A stretch of DNA of 37,727 nucleotides from Hyphomicrobiales bacterium (GCA_026400435.1 JAPLOZ010000013.1:1-37727), one strand, 5' to 3'; shown: positions 1 through 8,406, counted from the stretch's first letter. The notes: generated by a model from the sequence alone, not told the origin. Numbers and translations are program-made.

Positions 1-701
1 CCGATCGCCAGCGCCAGCAGGCACATCGTTCCGACACGGTTCGTCCAGAACCGCGCGGCCGCCGCCGGCAGCATCATCAGGCCGACCGACAGCAGGGTGC
101 CGAGCGCCTGGAAGCCGCCCACCAGATTGAGCACGACGAGCCCGAGGAATATGAAATGCACCGGCGTTCCCAGCCGGCTGACCGAGCGGAGGAACAAGGG
201 GTCGAGGCACTCAGCCATCAGCGCTCGCCAGAATACCGCGAGCGTCAGCAGCGTCACTCCTGTGATGCCCGCGATCAGGGTCAGCGCGGCGTTGTTCAGC
301 GCCAGCACCGTGCCGAACAGAACATGCATCAGGTCGACGCTCGATCCGCGCAGCGAGACGATCAGCACGCCGAGCGCCAGCGAGATAAGGTAGAACGCCG
401 CCATCGAGGCGTCCTCCTTCTGGACGGTGAAGCGCGACACGGCTCCCGCGCCCATCGCCACGATGACGCCGGCGATTAGGCCGCCGATTGTCATCGGCAC
501 AATCTGCAGCCCGTAGAGCAGGAAGCCGGCGGCTGCGCCGGGCAGGATCGCGTGCGCCATGGCGTCGCCGGTCAGGCTCATGCGCCGCAGCATCAAGAAC
601 ACGCCGACCGGGCATGACGACAGCGACAGCAGCAGCGAACCGGCGAGGGCGCGCTGCATGAAGCCGAACTCGACAAAGGGCGCCAGGAAATAGTCGTACA
701 T
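1..701 (-). CDS. aztB: Zinc ABC transporter permease, AztB/ZnuB-like (partial, runs off the window start)
   Basis: The minus-strand frame opened by the ATG at 701 stays open to base 1, giving 233 codons with the C-terminus missing. The product is a multi-spanning hydrophobic ABC-3 family permease. It shows the family's Met-Leu-Arg-Arg-Met-Ser-Leu-Thr-Gly-Asp-Ala stretch near residue 37 followed by an Ala-His-Ala-Ile-Leu-Pro-Gly segment, and a late loop with Leu-Gly-Thr-Leu-Leu near residue 210. ABC-3 permeases form the inner-membrane channel for zinc or manganese import. It starts 2 nt after the stop of the upstream ATPase gene, so the two are co-transcribed and probably translationally coupled. 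The aztB name rests on remembered resemblance to the alphaproteobacterial AztABCD system; ZnuB is the alternative label. The solute-binding protein must lie outside the window. Confidence 0.85.
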   Translation of the reverse strand, partial: MYDYFLAPFVEFGFMQRALAGSLLLSLSSCPVGVFLMLRRMSLTGDAMAHAILPGAAAGFLLYGLQIVPMTIGGLIAGVIVAMGAGAVSRFTVQKEDASMAAFYLISLALGVLIVSLRGSSVDLMHVLFGTVLALNNAALTLIAGITGVTLLTLAVFWRALMAECLDPLFLRSVSRLGTPVHFIFLGLVVLNLVGGFQALGTLLSVGLMMLPAAAARFWTNRVGTMCLLALAI

Positions 702-703
702 GG

Positions 704-1543
704 TCAGGCGGCTTTCGGCCCGTGGCGGTGGTCGTGGCCCGCATGGTCGTGGCCCGAATGGTTATGCCCCGAGTGGTCATGCCCCGAATGGTCGTGTGCG
801 CCATCGTCGTGTTCGGGTTCACACCACGGCGCGTCGTCGCGCCATGCTTCGTCGAAGCGGCGCGCTTTCGCGAGGTTTTCGGCGCTGAGCGCGTCCGATG
901 TCGGTCCCCACGCGACCTGGCGGCGGGCAAGCAGCAGCGTTTCGGGGAAATGCTCGCGCACGAGGTCGAGATCGTGGACCACGACCATCACTGTCCGCTT
1001 TTCGCCTTGCCAGCGCTTTATCAGCGCGATCAGGTCAACGACCGTGCGCTGGTCGATGGCGTTGAACGGTTCGTCGAGCAGGATGATCTCGGCATCCTGC
1101 ACCAGGACGCGCGCGAACAACGCCCGCTGGAGTTGCCCGCCCGATAGCGTGTCGATCGCCCGCTCTTCGAACCCTTCGAGCCCGACTGCCGTCAGGGCAT
1201 GTTTCACGGAGGCCTTGTCCTCGGCGGTATAGCGGCCAAGCAGGCCGCGCTTCGGCCAAAGGCCAAGCGACACGAGATCCACGACACGCGCGGGAAAGCT
1301 GCGGTCGAGTTCGGACTGTTGCGGCAGGTAGGCGATGCGCGCACCGGGCGCTGCACGGCTCTCGCCGGCCATCGGCTCGAGTACGCCGACGATCCCCTTC
1401 ATCAGGGTCGATTTGCCGGATCCGTTCGCGCCGACAATCGCGGTCAGCGAGCCGGCATCCACCTTCCCGTCGAGATGATGCACGGCCGGGTGGCTGCCGT
1501 AGCCAAGCGTCAGGTCGCGAAAGGTCAGGCTTGCGTCCGTCAT
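704..1543 (-). CDS. aztA: Zinc ABC transporter ATP-binding protein with His-rich tail, AztA/ZnuC-like
   Basis: A 279-residue ABC ATPase that powers metal import through the downstream permease. It has a Walker A motif (GANGSGKST, about residue 39), a Q-loop with LPQQS, the signature LSGGQLQRA, and Walker B ending ILLDEP. The last 35 or so residues are a tail of repeated His-Asp-His-Ser-Gly-His units, a likely zinc-binding or sensing segment. The frame is open upstream to 1651, but I chose the ATG at 1543: a GGAG lies about 10 nt before it, the family N-terminus begins here, and the longer version would read through the putative Zur operator. Zinc-dependent repression by Zur is inferred from that operator. 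Confidence 0.9.
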   Translation of the reverse strand: MTDASLTFRDLTLGYGSHPAVHHLDGKVDAGSLTAIVGANGSGKSTLMKGIVGVLEPMAGESRAAPGARIAYLPQQSELDRSFPARVVDLVSLGLWPKRGLLGRYTAEDKASVKHALTAVGLEGFEERAIDTLSGGQLQRALFARVLVQDAEIILLDEPFNAIDQRTVVDLIALIKRWQGEKRTVMVVVHDLDLVREHFPETLLLARRQVAWGPTSDALSAENLAKARRFDEAWRDDAPWCEPEHDDGAHDHSGHDHSGHNHSGHDHAGHDHRHGPKAA

Positions 1544-1577
1544 GCGCGGCAACTCCGTCGAGGCGGCTGGATATGTG

Positions 1578-1589
1578 ATGTTATTACAT
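1578..1589 (-). promoter_or_regulatory. Candidate Zur operator upstream of the zinc transporter
   Basis: The sequence ATGTTATTACAT lies 35 nt before the transporter ATG. It is a near-palindrome with ATGT and ACAT half-sites, differing from a perfect palindrome only at one symmetric pair. It resembles the AT-rich ATGTTATAACAT core I recall for alphaproteobacterial Zur sites. Position and downstream gene fit; the match is by eye only. Confidence 0.6.
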
Positions 1590-1714
1590 TTGTCAATTGC
1601 CAGCCGCGCTGAAACGCCCTTAAAAGTGTCATCGAAAGTCACGATCGGCACTTTGACGCGAACGCAGACGTTGCCGCTGGATGCGTAGCGTCACTGGCGT
1701 TTAAGACAGGAGTC

Positions 1715-2515
1715 TTGCTCATCACTCTGCTGTTTCTTGTGTCGCATCAGCGTTCCGGGAGCCATTTCCTGAAAGAAGCGCTCCGTGGCCCGAATTATCT
1801 GGCACTGCCTGAAGTCTTCCATCCAGCCCCCACCGAGCTCCCCGAGTTTGAAGAATGGCTGTTCAAGCCGTTTCACGACAGTTTGTTGCGTGCAGAGCCC
1901 CTAAGGTGGGGAAAACCGGACGGTATCGCGCAGGCCAGCGAGCTGTTCCTGGACAGGCTGCGTGACCAATCGGTGGAGCGGACAGCGTTGGCCGATATCA
2001 AGTTCAATCAGCTACATATCGACGAAGGATGGTGGAGTCAGCCCTCGTCAACGCCACGTCTGGTCCACAAGATTGCGAGTATGGGGAAGATCATTTTCCT
2101 GAGGCGTCGCAATCTGCTCCGCGCGATCATCTCTGGGTGGCAAGCCACACGAAGCGGGGTTTGGCACAACAGGACTGGAACGGCAGCGCAAGTCAATCTG
2201 ACGGTCGATGTGGATAATCTGCTGCGGGAGGTCAATGGCATGGAGCAGGGGTTGGCCGCCGTCGAAGGGTGGCTGAGCCAATCCTCCGATAGTGTGCTGC
2301 ACGTCCACTACGAAGACCTGTTCGATGCTAGGTCGCTTGCCTGCAACCCCCGGTCTTTTGACAGGATCGCCGCGTTTGCCGGCTTGCCTAGTGGCTTGGA
2401 TTGGCGACCTTCGATGCGAAAGATCGAAACGCGGTCATTAATTGATGTCGTCGAGAACATTGACGAACTCCGCGAGGCGATTTCGGCTACCCGCTATGCT
2501 GGAATGCTGGACTAG
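1715..2515 (+). CDS. Stf0/NodH-like sulfotransferase
   Basis: About 266 residues, probably a PAPS-dependent sulfotransferase that adds sulfate to a glycan or lipid. The N-terminus carries the 5'-phosphosulfate-binding loop SHQRSGSHFLKEAL, and near residue 130 there is LRRRNLLRAIISGWQA followed by GVWH, the pattern of the Stf0/NodH group. The start is uncertain: AGGAG at 1708-1712 sits only 2 nt before the TTG at 1715, while the next in-frame start, GTG at 1739, leaves just three residues before the loop. Base composition is visibly more AT-rich, with looser third positions than the flanking genes. There is no partner gene, since the zinc transporter diverges and RidA follows after 285 nt. This suggests acquisition by transfer. 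The acceptor cannot be told from sequence. Confidence 0.7.
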   Translation: MLITLLFLVSHQRSGSHFLKEALRGPNYLALPEVFHPAPTELPEFEEWLFKPFHDSLLRAEPLRWGKPDGIAQASELFLDRLRDQSVERTALADIKFNQLHIDEGWWSQPSSTPRLVHKIASMGKIIFLRRRNLLRAIISGWQATRSGVWHNRTGTAAQVNLTVDVDNLLREVNGMEQGLAAVEGWLSQSSDSVLHVHYEDLFDARSLACNPRSFDRIAAFAGLPSGLDWRPSMRKIETRSLIDVVENIDELREAISATRYAGMLD

Positions 2516-2800
2516 GTCTTTGTTCGACGAACCCGCTGCTTCGCCCCGATGCTGCGCTCCAGATCAAGCGTTGGCGCGCTTTTGCTGCTGAAGGCGTCCG
2601 GCACAGCGGAGGCTGGGCGTGGTGACGATCGAGAACCAGTAGTGGATTTGCTTCACTTGCCGCCGGGCTTGGGGGAAGGTCTGCTCAACCGAGTCCCATT
2701 CGCCGATGCGCGTTATTCCAAAACCTATTCCGCCTAGTGGACTTGCATTAGGGGCGCCGCAAAACCTATGGAAGGCCACCAACAGGAAGGAACCGCCGAA

Positions 2801-3145
2801 ATGACCATCCGACGCATCGATGCCGGCAAGCGCATGAGCGACATCGTCATCCACAACAACACTGTCTATCTCGCCGGACAGGTCGGCGAGGGCGCCAGCG
2901 TCGCTGAACAGACGAAGGACTGCCTTGCCTCCGTCGACAGGCTGCTCGCCAAGGCCGGCACCAGCAAGTCAAAGCTGCTGCAGACGATCATCTGGCTGGA
3001 CGACATGGCGAATTTCGCCGAGATGAACTTGGTGTGGGACGCTTGGATCGACCCGGCCAACCCGCCGGCGCGCGCGACGGGCGAGGCGAAGCTCGCCGCG
3101 CCGAAATACAAGGTCGAGATCATCGTGGTCGCCGCCATCGACTGA
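2801..3145 (+). CDS. RidA (YjgF/YER057c/UK114) family protein
   Basis: A 114-residue protein spanning the whole RidA fold. Family landmarks are VYLAGQVGEG near residue 22, a Thr-Lys-Asp-Cys-Leu-Ala-Ser-Val-Asp helix, and the C-terminal PARATGEAKL...YKVEII segment, where the Arg corresponds to the residue that binds the substrate carboxylate. RidA proteins hydrolyse reactive enamine/imine intermediates such as 2-aminoacrylate. Divergent subfamilies have other roles, so the exact substrate is open. The ATG at 2801 is preceded by AGGAAGGA at 2784-2791. An upstream in-frame ATG at 2768 lacks a ribosome site and adds residues the family does not have. A hairpin terminator follows, so the gene is probably monocistronic. 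Confidence 0.88.
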   Translation: MTIRRIDAGKRMSDIVIHNNTVYLAGQVGEGASVAEQTKDCLASVDRLLAKAGTSKSKLLQTIIWLDDMANFAEMNLVWDAWIDPANPPARATGEAKLAAPKYKVEIIVVAAID

Positions 3146-3173
3146 GTTCCCGGCTGAAAACGCCCACTCTACC

Positions 3174-3200
3174 GCGGCCGCCTTTGCGCGGCCGTTCTTG
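3174..3200 (+). terminator. Rho-independent terminator after the RidA gene
   Basis: CGGCCGC (3175-3181) pairs perfectly with GCGGCCG (3188-3194) around a 6-nt loop and is followed by a T-rich stretch (TTCTTGTTC). It lies 29 nt after the RidA stop and before the sigma factor gene. Confidence 0.65.
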
Positions 3201-3268
3201 TTCAAGACCGCCAAGATTTTTTTTCGATCCTCCCAAGGAATGCCCAAAAGCTTTCGTCCAACTGCCAA

Positions 3269-3832
3269 ATGACGGCGATGATGCTGGATGAAATCGCGCC
3301 CTCCGATCTCGACCTGATCGGCAGGGCCCAGAATGGGGACAGTGCCGCGTTCGGCGCACTTGTCGAACGGCACTATGATTTCGTGCATCGCGTCGCCTGG
3401 CGCTGGTGCGGCCGAAGGGCCGACGCCGAAGACATCGCGCAGGAGGTCTGCGTGCGGCTGGCGCGCGCAATCCGTGGCTATCGCGGCGGCGGCGCCTTCA
3501 CCACCTGGCTCTACGCCATGACGCTCAACGCCGCGCGCGACATGATGCGCAAGGCCAGGCGCGAGACGGCCAAAGCCGAGGCCTTCGGCGTTCACGCCGT
3601 GATCGAAGGGCAGGGTGGCCAGAATGTCGACGACCGGGGCGAGCTGCTCTGGGCCGCGGTGAGAAGGCTGCCCGACAAGCAGCGCGATGCAGTGCTGCTG
3701 GTTTACGGCGAGGGCCAGAGCCACGCGGCAGCCGCCGAAGTCATGGCCTGTGCCGAAGCAACTGTGTCCTGGCACATCCACGAAGCGAAGAAGCGGCTGA
3801 AGGCTTTGATGCTTTCCGCCGGGGATGAATGA
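3269..3832 (+). CDS. ECF-type RNA polymerase sigma factor
   Basis: A 187-residue group 4 sigma factor. Region 2 covers about residues 25-95 (HYDFVHRVAWRW, then DAEDIAQEV and FTTWLYAMTLNAARD), and region 4 covers about residues 128-180 (LPDKQRDAVLLVY, then ATVSWHIHEAKKRL as the recognition helix). It directs polymerase to a small regulon under envelope or stress control. Its stop overlaps the start of the next gene by 4 nt (ATGA), so it is coupled to a membrane-anchored protein that is the obvious candidate for restraining it. The start is not well fixed: ATG codons at 3269, 3278 and 3281 are all possible, and no strong ribosome site is seen. ECF subgroup is not assigned. Confidence 0.93.
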   Translation: MTAMMLDEIAPSDLDLIGRAQNGDSAAFGALVERHYDFVHRVAWRWCGRRADAEDIAQEVCVRLARAIRGYRGGGAFTTWLYAMTLNAARDMMRKARRETAKAEAFGVHAVIEGQGGQNVDDRGELLWAAVRRLPDKQRDAVLLVYGEGQSHAAAAEVMACAEATVSWHIHEAKKRLKALMLSAGDE

Positions 3833-5862
3833 CGATGACCGACGATAGCGAACTCAAGCAGCTGGCGGGCCTCAAGGCGCCGGCTCCGCGCGCCGAGGCC
3901 AGGGCCCGCGCGCTCGCCGCCGCCATGCAGGCCTTCGACGAAAATTCCGCTGCCGCGCCCAAAGGATCGGCCAAACAGCCTCGTCTCACGGATCGCATAC
4001 GCAAGATCTGGAGAGATACGATGCAGAAGAAGCTTATCGCCGCGCCGGCGCTTACCGCCCTGATCGCGCTGCCGATCGCCGGCTACACCACGTTCCATCT
4101 GATGCGGGACCAGACGTTCAGTTTCGGCGGCGGGCAGGCCACCGACGTTCCCGTCGTTCGACAGGAGGCTACTCCGGGCGAGCCCGCGAAGGACAAGCGG
4201 GCGGATGCGGAATCAGACGGTCGCACACCGCTGGACCAGTTGCAGGCCCTGCCAGAGTCCGCGCCCAAGCCTGCGGCGCCGGCGATCCCTGCTGCGCGGA
4301 AAGCAGAACTGTCGCGCGATATCGGCGGCCTCGCTGCTCCTGCGCCGGCCGAAGCGCTTGCGTCGAACATGATGGCTGACCAGTCGGCGGCCGAACCCGC
4401 TCCGACCGACATCGTAGTGCAGCCCGAAGAAAGCCGCGACCGCTTCGCTAAGTTCGAGACAAATCCGGTCCGCGATGCCGCCACCGATCCTGTCTCGACC
4501 TTCTCGATCGACGTCGACACTGCTTCCTATTCCTTCGTGCGCCGCTCGCTGAAGGAGGGGATGCTGCCGCAGGCCGACAGCGTGCGCGTCGAGGAGATGG
4601 TCAACTATTTTCCCTACGACTGGAAGGGTCCGGGCACGGCGGCAACGCCTTTCAACACGACCGTGTCAGTGATGCCGACGCCGTGGAACGACCACACCAA
4701 GCTGATGCACGTCGCGATCAAGGGCTATGACATCGTGCCGGCCGAGCAGCCACGCGCGAATCTGGTGTTCCTGCTTGACGTTTCAGGCTCCATGAACGAA
4801 CCGGACAAGCTGCCGCTCTTGCAGTCCGCATTCCGTCTGCTGGTGTCGAAACTCAGGCCCGACGACACCGTGTCGATCGTTACCTACGCCGGCGAAGCGG
4901 GAACGGTGCTCGAGCCGACCAGGGTCTCGCAGCGTGCGAAGATCCTGTCGGCGATCGATACGCTGACGCCGGGCGGCTCGACCGCAGGCGAAGCAGGCAT
5001 CCGGGAGGCCTACAGGCTCGCTGAACAGTCTTTCGTGACTGGCGGCGTCAACCGCGTAATGCTTGCGACCGACGGCGACTTCAATGTCGGCCAGAGCGAC
5101 GACGATGACCTCAAGCGCATCGTCGAGGAAAAGCGCAAGTCCGGCGTGTTCCTGTCGGTGTTCGGCTTCGGGCGCGGTAACCTCAACGACCAGATGATGC
5201 AGGCGATCGCCCAGAACGGCAACGGCACGGCAGCCTATATCGACACGCTGGCCGAGGCTGAGAAGGTACTCGTGCAGGATGCGTCCGCGACGCTCTTTCC
5301 GATCGCCAAGGACGTCAAGATTCAGGTCGAGTTCAATCCCGCCGCGGTCGCCGAATACCGGCTGATCGGCTATGAGACGCGCGCGCTCGATCGCGAGGAC
5401 TTCAACAACGACCGCGTTGATGCCGGCGAGATCGGCTCGGGTCACTCTGTGACGGCGATCTACGAGATCACCCCCAAGGGCAGCGCGGCCCGACAGATCG
5501 ACGATCTGCGCTACGGCGAGGCGTCCACCGACAATGGCGGCGTCGCCCATGCCGACGAATATGCGTTCGTGAAGATTCGCTACAAGCTGCCAGGCGACGA
5601 CGTTTCGAAGCTGATCGCGACGCCGGTGACCAAGGCCAGCGAGGTCGCGTCATTCGATGCCGCTGACGCCGACCGTCGCTTCTCCGTCGCGGTCGCGGCC
5701 TTCGGGCAGAAGTTGCGTGGCACCGACCAGACCGCATCCTTCGGCTTCGACAAGATCATGGAGATTGCCGCTGCCTCTAGGGGAACGGACCCCTATGGCT
5801 ACAGGGCCGAGTTCCTCTCGCTGGTGCGCCTTGCCTCGGCGCTTCAGGGCGAAAACCGGTAG
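3829..5862 (+). CDS. Membrane-anchored von Willebrand factor A protein, YfbK-like; putative anti-sigma partner
   Basis: A 677-residue protein. Residues 1-65 form a charged cytoplasmic segment, about 68-90 a single transmembrane helix, about 90-215 a Pro/Ala-rich linker, about 220-290 the YfbK N-terminal domain (TFSIDVDTASYSFVRR), and about 310-480 a VWA domain. The MIDAS motif is Asp317-x-Ser319-x-Ser321, followed by TDGDFNVG. The rest is the DUF3520-type C-terminus ending in FLSLVRLA. VWA domains bind protein partners through a metal ion. Most of this protein would be periplasmic. The 4-nt overlap with the ECF sigma gene suggests the cytoplasmic N-terminus may act as the anti-sigma element; no zinc-binding His/Cys motif is visible there, so this is inference. 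E. coli YfbK is roughly 100 residues shorter. Confidence 0.88.
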   Translation: MTMTDDSELKQLAGLKAPAPRAEARARALAAAMQAFDENSAAAPKGSAKQPRLTDRIRKIWRDTMQKKLIAAPALTALIALPIAGYTTFHLMRDQTFSFGGGQATDVPVVRQEATPGEPAKDKRADAESDGRTPLDQLQALPESAPKPAAPAIPAARKAELSRDIGGLAAPAPAEALASNMMADQSAAEPAPTDIVVQPEESRDRFAKFETNPVRDAATDPVSTFSIDVDTASYSFVRRSLKEGMLPQADSVRVEEMVNYFPYDWKGPGTAATPFNTTVSVMPTPWNDHTKLMHVAIKGYDIVPAEQPRANLVFLLDVSGSMNEPDKLPLLQSAFRLLVSKLRPDDTVSIVTYAGEAGTVLEPTRVSQRAKILSAIDTLTPGGSTAGEAGIREAYRLAEQSFVTGGVNRVMLATDGDFNVGQSDDDDLKRIVEEKRKSGVFLSVFGFGRGNLNDQMMQAIAQNGNGTAAYIDTLAEAEKVLVQDASATLFPIAKDVKIQVEFNPAAVAEYRLIGYETRALDREDFNNDRVDAGEIGSGHSVTAIYEITPKGSAARQIDDLRYGEASTDNGGVAHADEYAFVKIRYKLPGDDVSKLIATPVTKASEVASFDAADADRRFSVAVAAFGQKLRGTDQTASFGFDKIMEIAAASRGTDPYGYRAEFLSLVRLASALQGENR

Positions 5863-5917
5863 TGTCGATTGCAGTCGCGTGCACTCCGGCGTGCGACCGG
5901 CGGATGGGTGAGGGCGG

Positions 5918-5949
5918 CTGGCGGGAAGGGGGCTTCCCGCCAGTTTTTT
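5918..5949 (+). terminator. Strong Rho-independent terminator closing the sigma/VWA operon
   Basis: A perfect 11-bp stem, CTGGCGGGAAG (5918-5928) with CTTCCCGCCAG (5933-5943), a 4-G loop and then six T residues. Confidence 0.92.
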
Positions 5950-6029
5950 CGAGACGATCCGTCTTGTCGCCACCACTTTTTGATGTGTAGCGTGTATTCA
6001 AGACGACCTCCCCAGGAAGCGGTGCAAAA

Positions 6030-7049
6030 ATGGCGAGTGTTTCCCGGCGAGCGTTTCTTGCCCAGGCTGCAGGCGTTCCGCTTGTATTTATGCGCCAACA
6101 CCCTGCAATTGCTCAGGCGGGCGGCATAGGATGTGTTCCGTCGATAGTCGCCAGGCGGTGTGGCCCCATCATCACCTCGGACATGCTGCCCGGCCAGGAC
6201 GGCTTGAACATAAATGGTCCCTCGTTGATCAAGGTGCCGCCTTGGGTGGCCAATCCCCTGGGCGCCTACTACCTCTACTTCGCCCATCACCGCGGCAAAT
6301 ATATCCGCCTGGCCTACGCGGATGAGATTGCGGGACCCTGGACGGTCTATGCGCCCGGCACTTTGAAACTTGCCGACTGTCCCGCTGTGAAGGGGCACTT
6401 GGCGTCGCCCGACATTCGTATCGACGAGACTGGCAGACAGATATTGATGTATTTCCACGGGCATTCAGCAGGCGAACGGGACATACAGCGCACATTCGTC
6501 GCGCATTCCGGGAATGCAATTGACTTTGTGGCTTCGGATGAGGATCTCGGCCCGGCCTATTCGCGCAATTTCTTCCACGACGGCTTCCAGTACATGGTGA
6601 TGGGTGCGCGCGGCTTCAGGGTGTTTCGGTCCGGCGACGGTGCCGGACCTTGGGAGAAAGGCCCGACCGTATTGCCGAAGGACGAGGTCGGCGAGACTGA
6701 GGGCAGACACTGCGCGCTCCTCAAGCGCGGCAACAAGCTTCTGGTATTTTACACCCGCAAGGGAGATGCGCCCGAAAGTATCCTGGCAGGAGTAATCGAC
6801 CTCGCGGCCGACTGGATGGAGTGGAAGGTCGTCGGGGATCAGGTGGTACTGAAGCCGGAAGAAAACTTCGAAGGCGCAAGCGAGCCGGTCAGTCGATCGC
6901 GCAGCGGACCGTCAACAGGCGAGGAAAATGCCCTTCGGGACCCCGCAATATACGAAGAGGACGGGCGCGTCTGGATGGTGTACGCGTTCGCCGGCGAACA
7001 GGGTCTGGCGCTTGCGGAACTGACGATCGGTGAATTCACGCAGTGCTGA
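6030..7049 (+). CDS. Tat-exported five-bladed beta-propeller protein, GH43-like
   Basis: A 339-residue protein with a twin-arginine signal (SRRAFLAQAAG, residues 5-15) followed by a hydrophobic stretch, so it should be exported folded. The body resembles glycoside hydrolase clan F five-bladed propellers. It has repeated blades with Tyr-Tyr-Leu-Tyr-Phe-Ala-His-His, then GPWTVY, SPDIRIDETG, GPWEKGP and LRDPAIYEEDGRVWMVYAF, patterns typical of GH43/GH32-type sugar-binding blades. The substrate is unknown, and a complete catalytic acid/base set cannot be confirmed by eye. It stands alone behind the terminator of the sigma operon. Third positions are somewhat less GC-rich than in neighbours. It may be a non-catalytic binding protein. 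Confidence 0.72.
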   Translation: MASVSRRAFLAQAAGVPLVFMRQHPAIAQAGGIGCVPSIVARRCGPIITSDMLPGQDGLNINGPSLIKVPPWVANPLGAYYLYFAHHRGKYIRLAYADEIAGPWTVYAPGTLKLADCPAVKGHLASPDIRIDETGRQILMYFHGHSAGERDIQRTFVAHSGNAIDFVASDEDLGPAYSRNFFHDGFQYMVMGARGFRVFRSGDGAGPWEKGPTVLPKDEVGETEGRHCALLKRGNKLLVFYTRKGDAPESILAGVIDLAADWMEWKVVGDQVVLKPEENFEGASEPVSRSRSGPSTGEENALRDPAIYEEDGRVWMVYAFAGEQGLALAELTIGEFTQC

Positions 7050-7069
7050 CACCGGCGCTTTGGCCTCCT

Positions 7070-7840
7070 TCAGGCGAACAACCGGCCGTCGCGCGCCGAG
7101 CGCAATGCCAGCAGGATGGCCAGATAGAGGAAGCCGAGCGGCGCTGCGAAGATCAGCACGATGGGCCAGAGGTTCGACCCCGCGTTGAGGGCCAGTCCGG
7201 CATGCACCGCCGCCGGCGCCATGATCAAGAATGGCGCCACAGCGGCCCAGCGCCAGCGACCGCGCTGCGTCAGGAGCGCAATGACCTGGAGGATGAAATA
7301 GCCTGGCACCGCGAGGAACATGAAGGCGACCAAGGCACTGCCCCACGGATCTGACTCAGGCGGATTGTCCTCGCGATACTGTTCGGCGATCTTTCTCTCG
7401 GCGTCGATCAGCGTGTGCACCCATCCTGGCGGCTCGACGCTTGTTTCGGCAGACTTTGCCAGCCATTGCGCTGGCCTGGGCACTGCCAGCGTCTGCAGGG
7501 GCCGCCAAGTCTCGTCGTAGGCGGTCACGCGTATTTCATCGATGACGGCGGGTTCGCCGAAGCTCACCCAGACCAGTGCACGGCCATTGCTTGCCGGGTG
7601 CACGACCGAAGCGTTCATCTTCTGGCCCTTGTCTACCGAGACGCCGCTGGCAAACGCCCGCGCCTGCAACCGGATCGGCTGGTCCGAACGGTAGGCGATC
7701 TCCATGTAGATTGTTCCGTCTCGCGCAAGCACGAAGCTGGAGGATGGCGACATGCGCGCGACGGACAGTGCGGGCGGATCGGCGGCTGCGGCGCCGCACA
7801 ACCACGCCGCAAGGAGAATCGACAGCGATACCAAACGCAT
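7070..7840 (-). CDS. Exported membrane protein of unknown function
   Basis: I do not recognise the family. The 256-residue product has a signal peptide (residues 1-21, ending AAAADPP), an extracytoplasmic beta-rich domain up to about residue 165, and then three transmembrane segments near the C-terminus. The last ends in a short positive tail (LRSARDGRLFA). The frame is open 27 nt further upstream, but the ATG at 7840 has an ideal GGAGG 6 nt before it and begins the signal peptide, so I chose it. It is convergent with the propeller gene, whose stop is 20 nt away, and divergent from the next small gene. Confidence 0.75.
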   Translation of the reverse strand: MRLVSLSILLAAWLCGAAAADPPALSVARMSPSSSFVLARDGTIYMEIAYRSDQPIRLQARAFASGVSVDKGQKMNASVVHPASNGRALVWVSFGEPAVIDEIRVTAYDETWRPLQTLAVPRPAQWLAKSAETSVEPPGWVHTLIDAERKIAEQYREDNPPESDPWGSALVAFMFLAVPGYFILQVIALLTQRGRWRWAAVAPFLIMAPAAVHAGLALNAGSNLWPIVLIFAAPLGFLYLAILLALRSARDGRLFA

Positions 7841-7966
7841 GGCAACCTCCGCTGATTGCGCGGACACTATGCCTGAAAGCCTGCAAGATTGGGTTGACTA
7901 TGGTCGTTAACGAATCCTTGTACGCAAGACCGCATGCGCGGCAGGCGCGGGCAGGCGGGGGCGCGC

Positions 7967-8395
7967 ATGGATGAATGGGATATTTCGCGCGGCAGCCTGC
8001 GCTCGCTGTCCTCGCCCGAAATCAAGCGCTTCTGGGACGGCTACGTTGCCTTCCGCGAGCCTGTCGCAATCGAACGCGGCAGCCTCTGGTCGCGGTGGAG
8101 GCGGGTGGCGGACGATCTTGTTCTGTCGCTCTATTTGACGAACCGCAGCGTCGGCCTGTTCGTCCGGGGGGCGCGCGGTGAGCGCTGGGCCACGACGGTG
8201 AACCGGCTTGCCGCCTACGAGCCGGATCTAGGCGTCGCGCTTGGCGCCAGCCTGCGCGGCTACACCGGTTGCTGCTATCTCAGCAATTTTCCTCTACCGG
8301 TCATCGATCCGGCGAACTGGCCGCGCGGCTATGAATGGCTGGCGGAGCGGGAAGCGTTCTATCACCGCGTGCTGAGCGCGCTGCCCGTGCTTTGA
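7967..8395 (+). CDS. Conserved-looking hypothetical protein, 142 residues
   Basis: Not recognised. The product is soluble and rich in aromatic residues and Arg (FWDGYVAF, LWSRWRRVADDLVLSLYLTNRSVGLFVRG) with a Cys-Cys pair in GYTGCCYLSNFPLP. I see no signal peptide or membrane helix. The compact beta-then-alpha appearance could suit a small binding or regulatory protein, but no function is claimed. I chose the ATG at 7967 over an in-frame ATG at 7934 because the extra residues (RGRRGQAGAR) look like translated intergenic sequence and a purine-rich AGGCGGGGG lies just upstream of 7967. It converges on bmt, with 11 nt between the stops. Confidence 0.65.
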   Translation: MDEWDISRGSLRSLSSPEIKRFWDGYVAFREPVAIERGSLWSRWRRVADDLVLSLYLTNRSVGLFVRGARGERWATTVNRLAAYEPDLGVALGASLRGYTGCCYLSNFPLPVIDPANWPRGYEWLAEREAFYHRVLSALPVL

Positions 8396-8406
8396 GACAA
8401 CGCCGT

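Noticed and set aside
1544..1651. 36-residue N-terminal extension of the zinc ABC ATPase
   Set aside because: It would cover the putative Zur operator and does not resemble the family N-terminus.
2516..2800. Minus-strand open frame in the gap between the sulfotransferase and RidA genes
   Set aside because: It overlaps the start of the RidA gene, has no ribosome site and its translation resembles no family; the 285-nt gap shows nothing else.
3238..3262. GGAAT ... CGTCC resembling an autoregulated ECF promoter before the sigma gene
   Set aside because: Only 13 nt separate the two elements, shorter than the 16-17 nt usual for ECF promoters.
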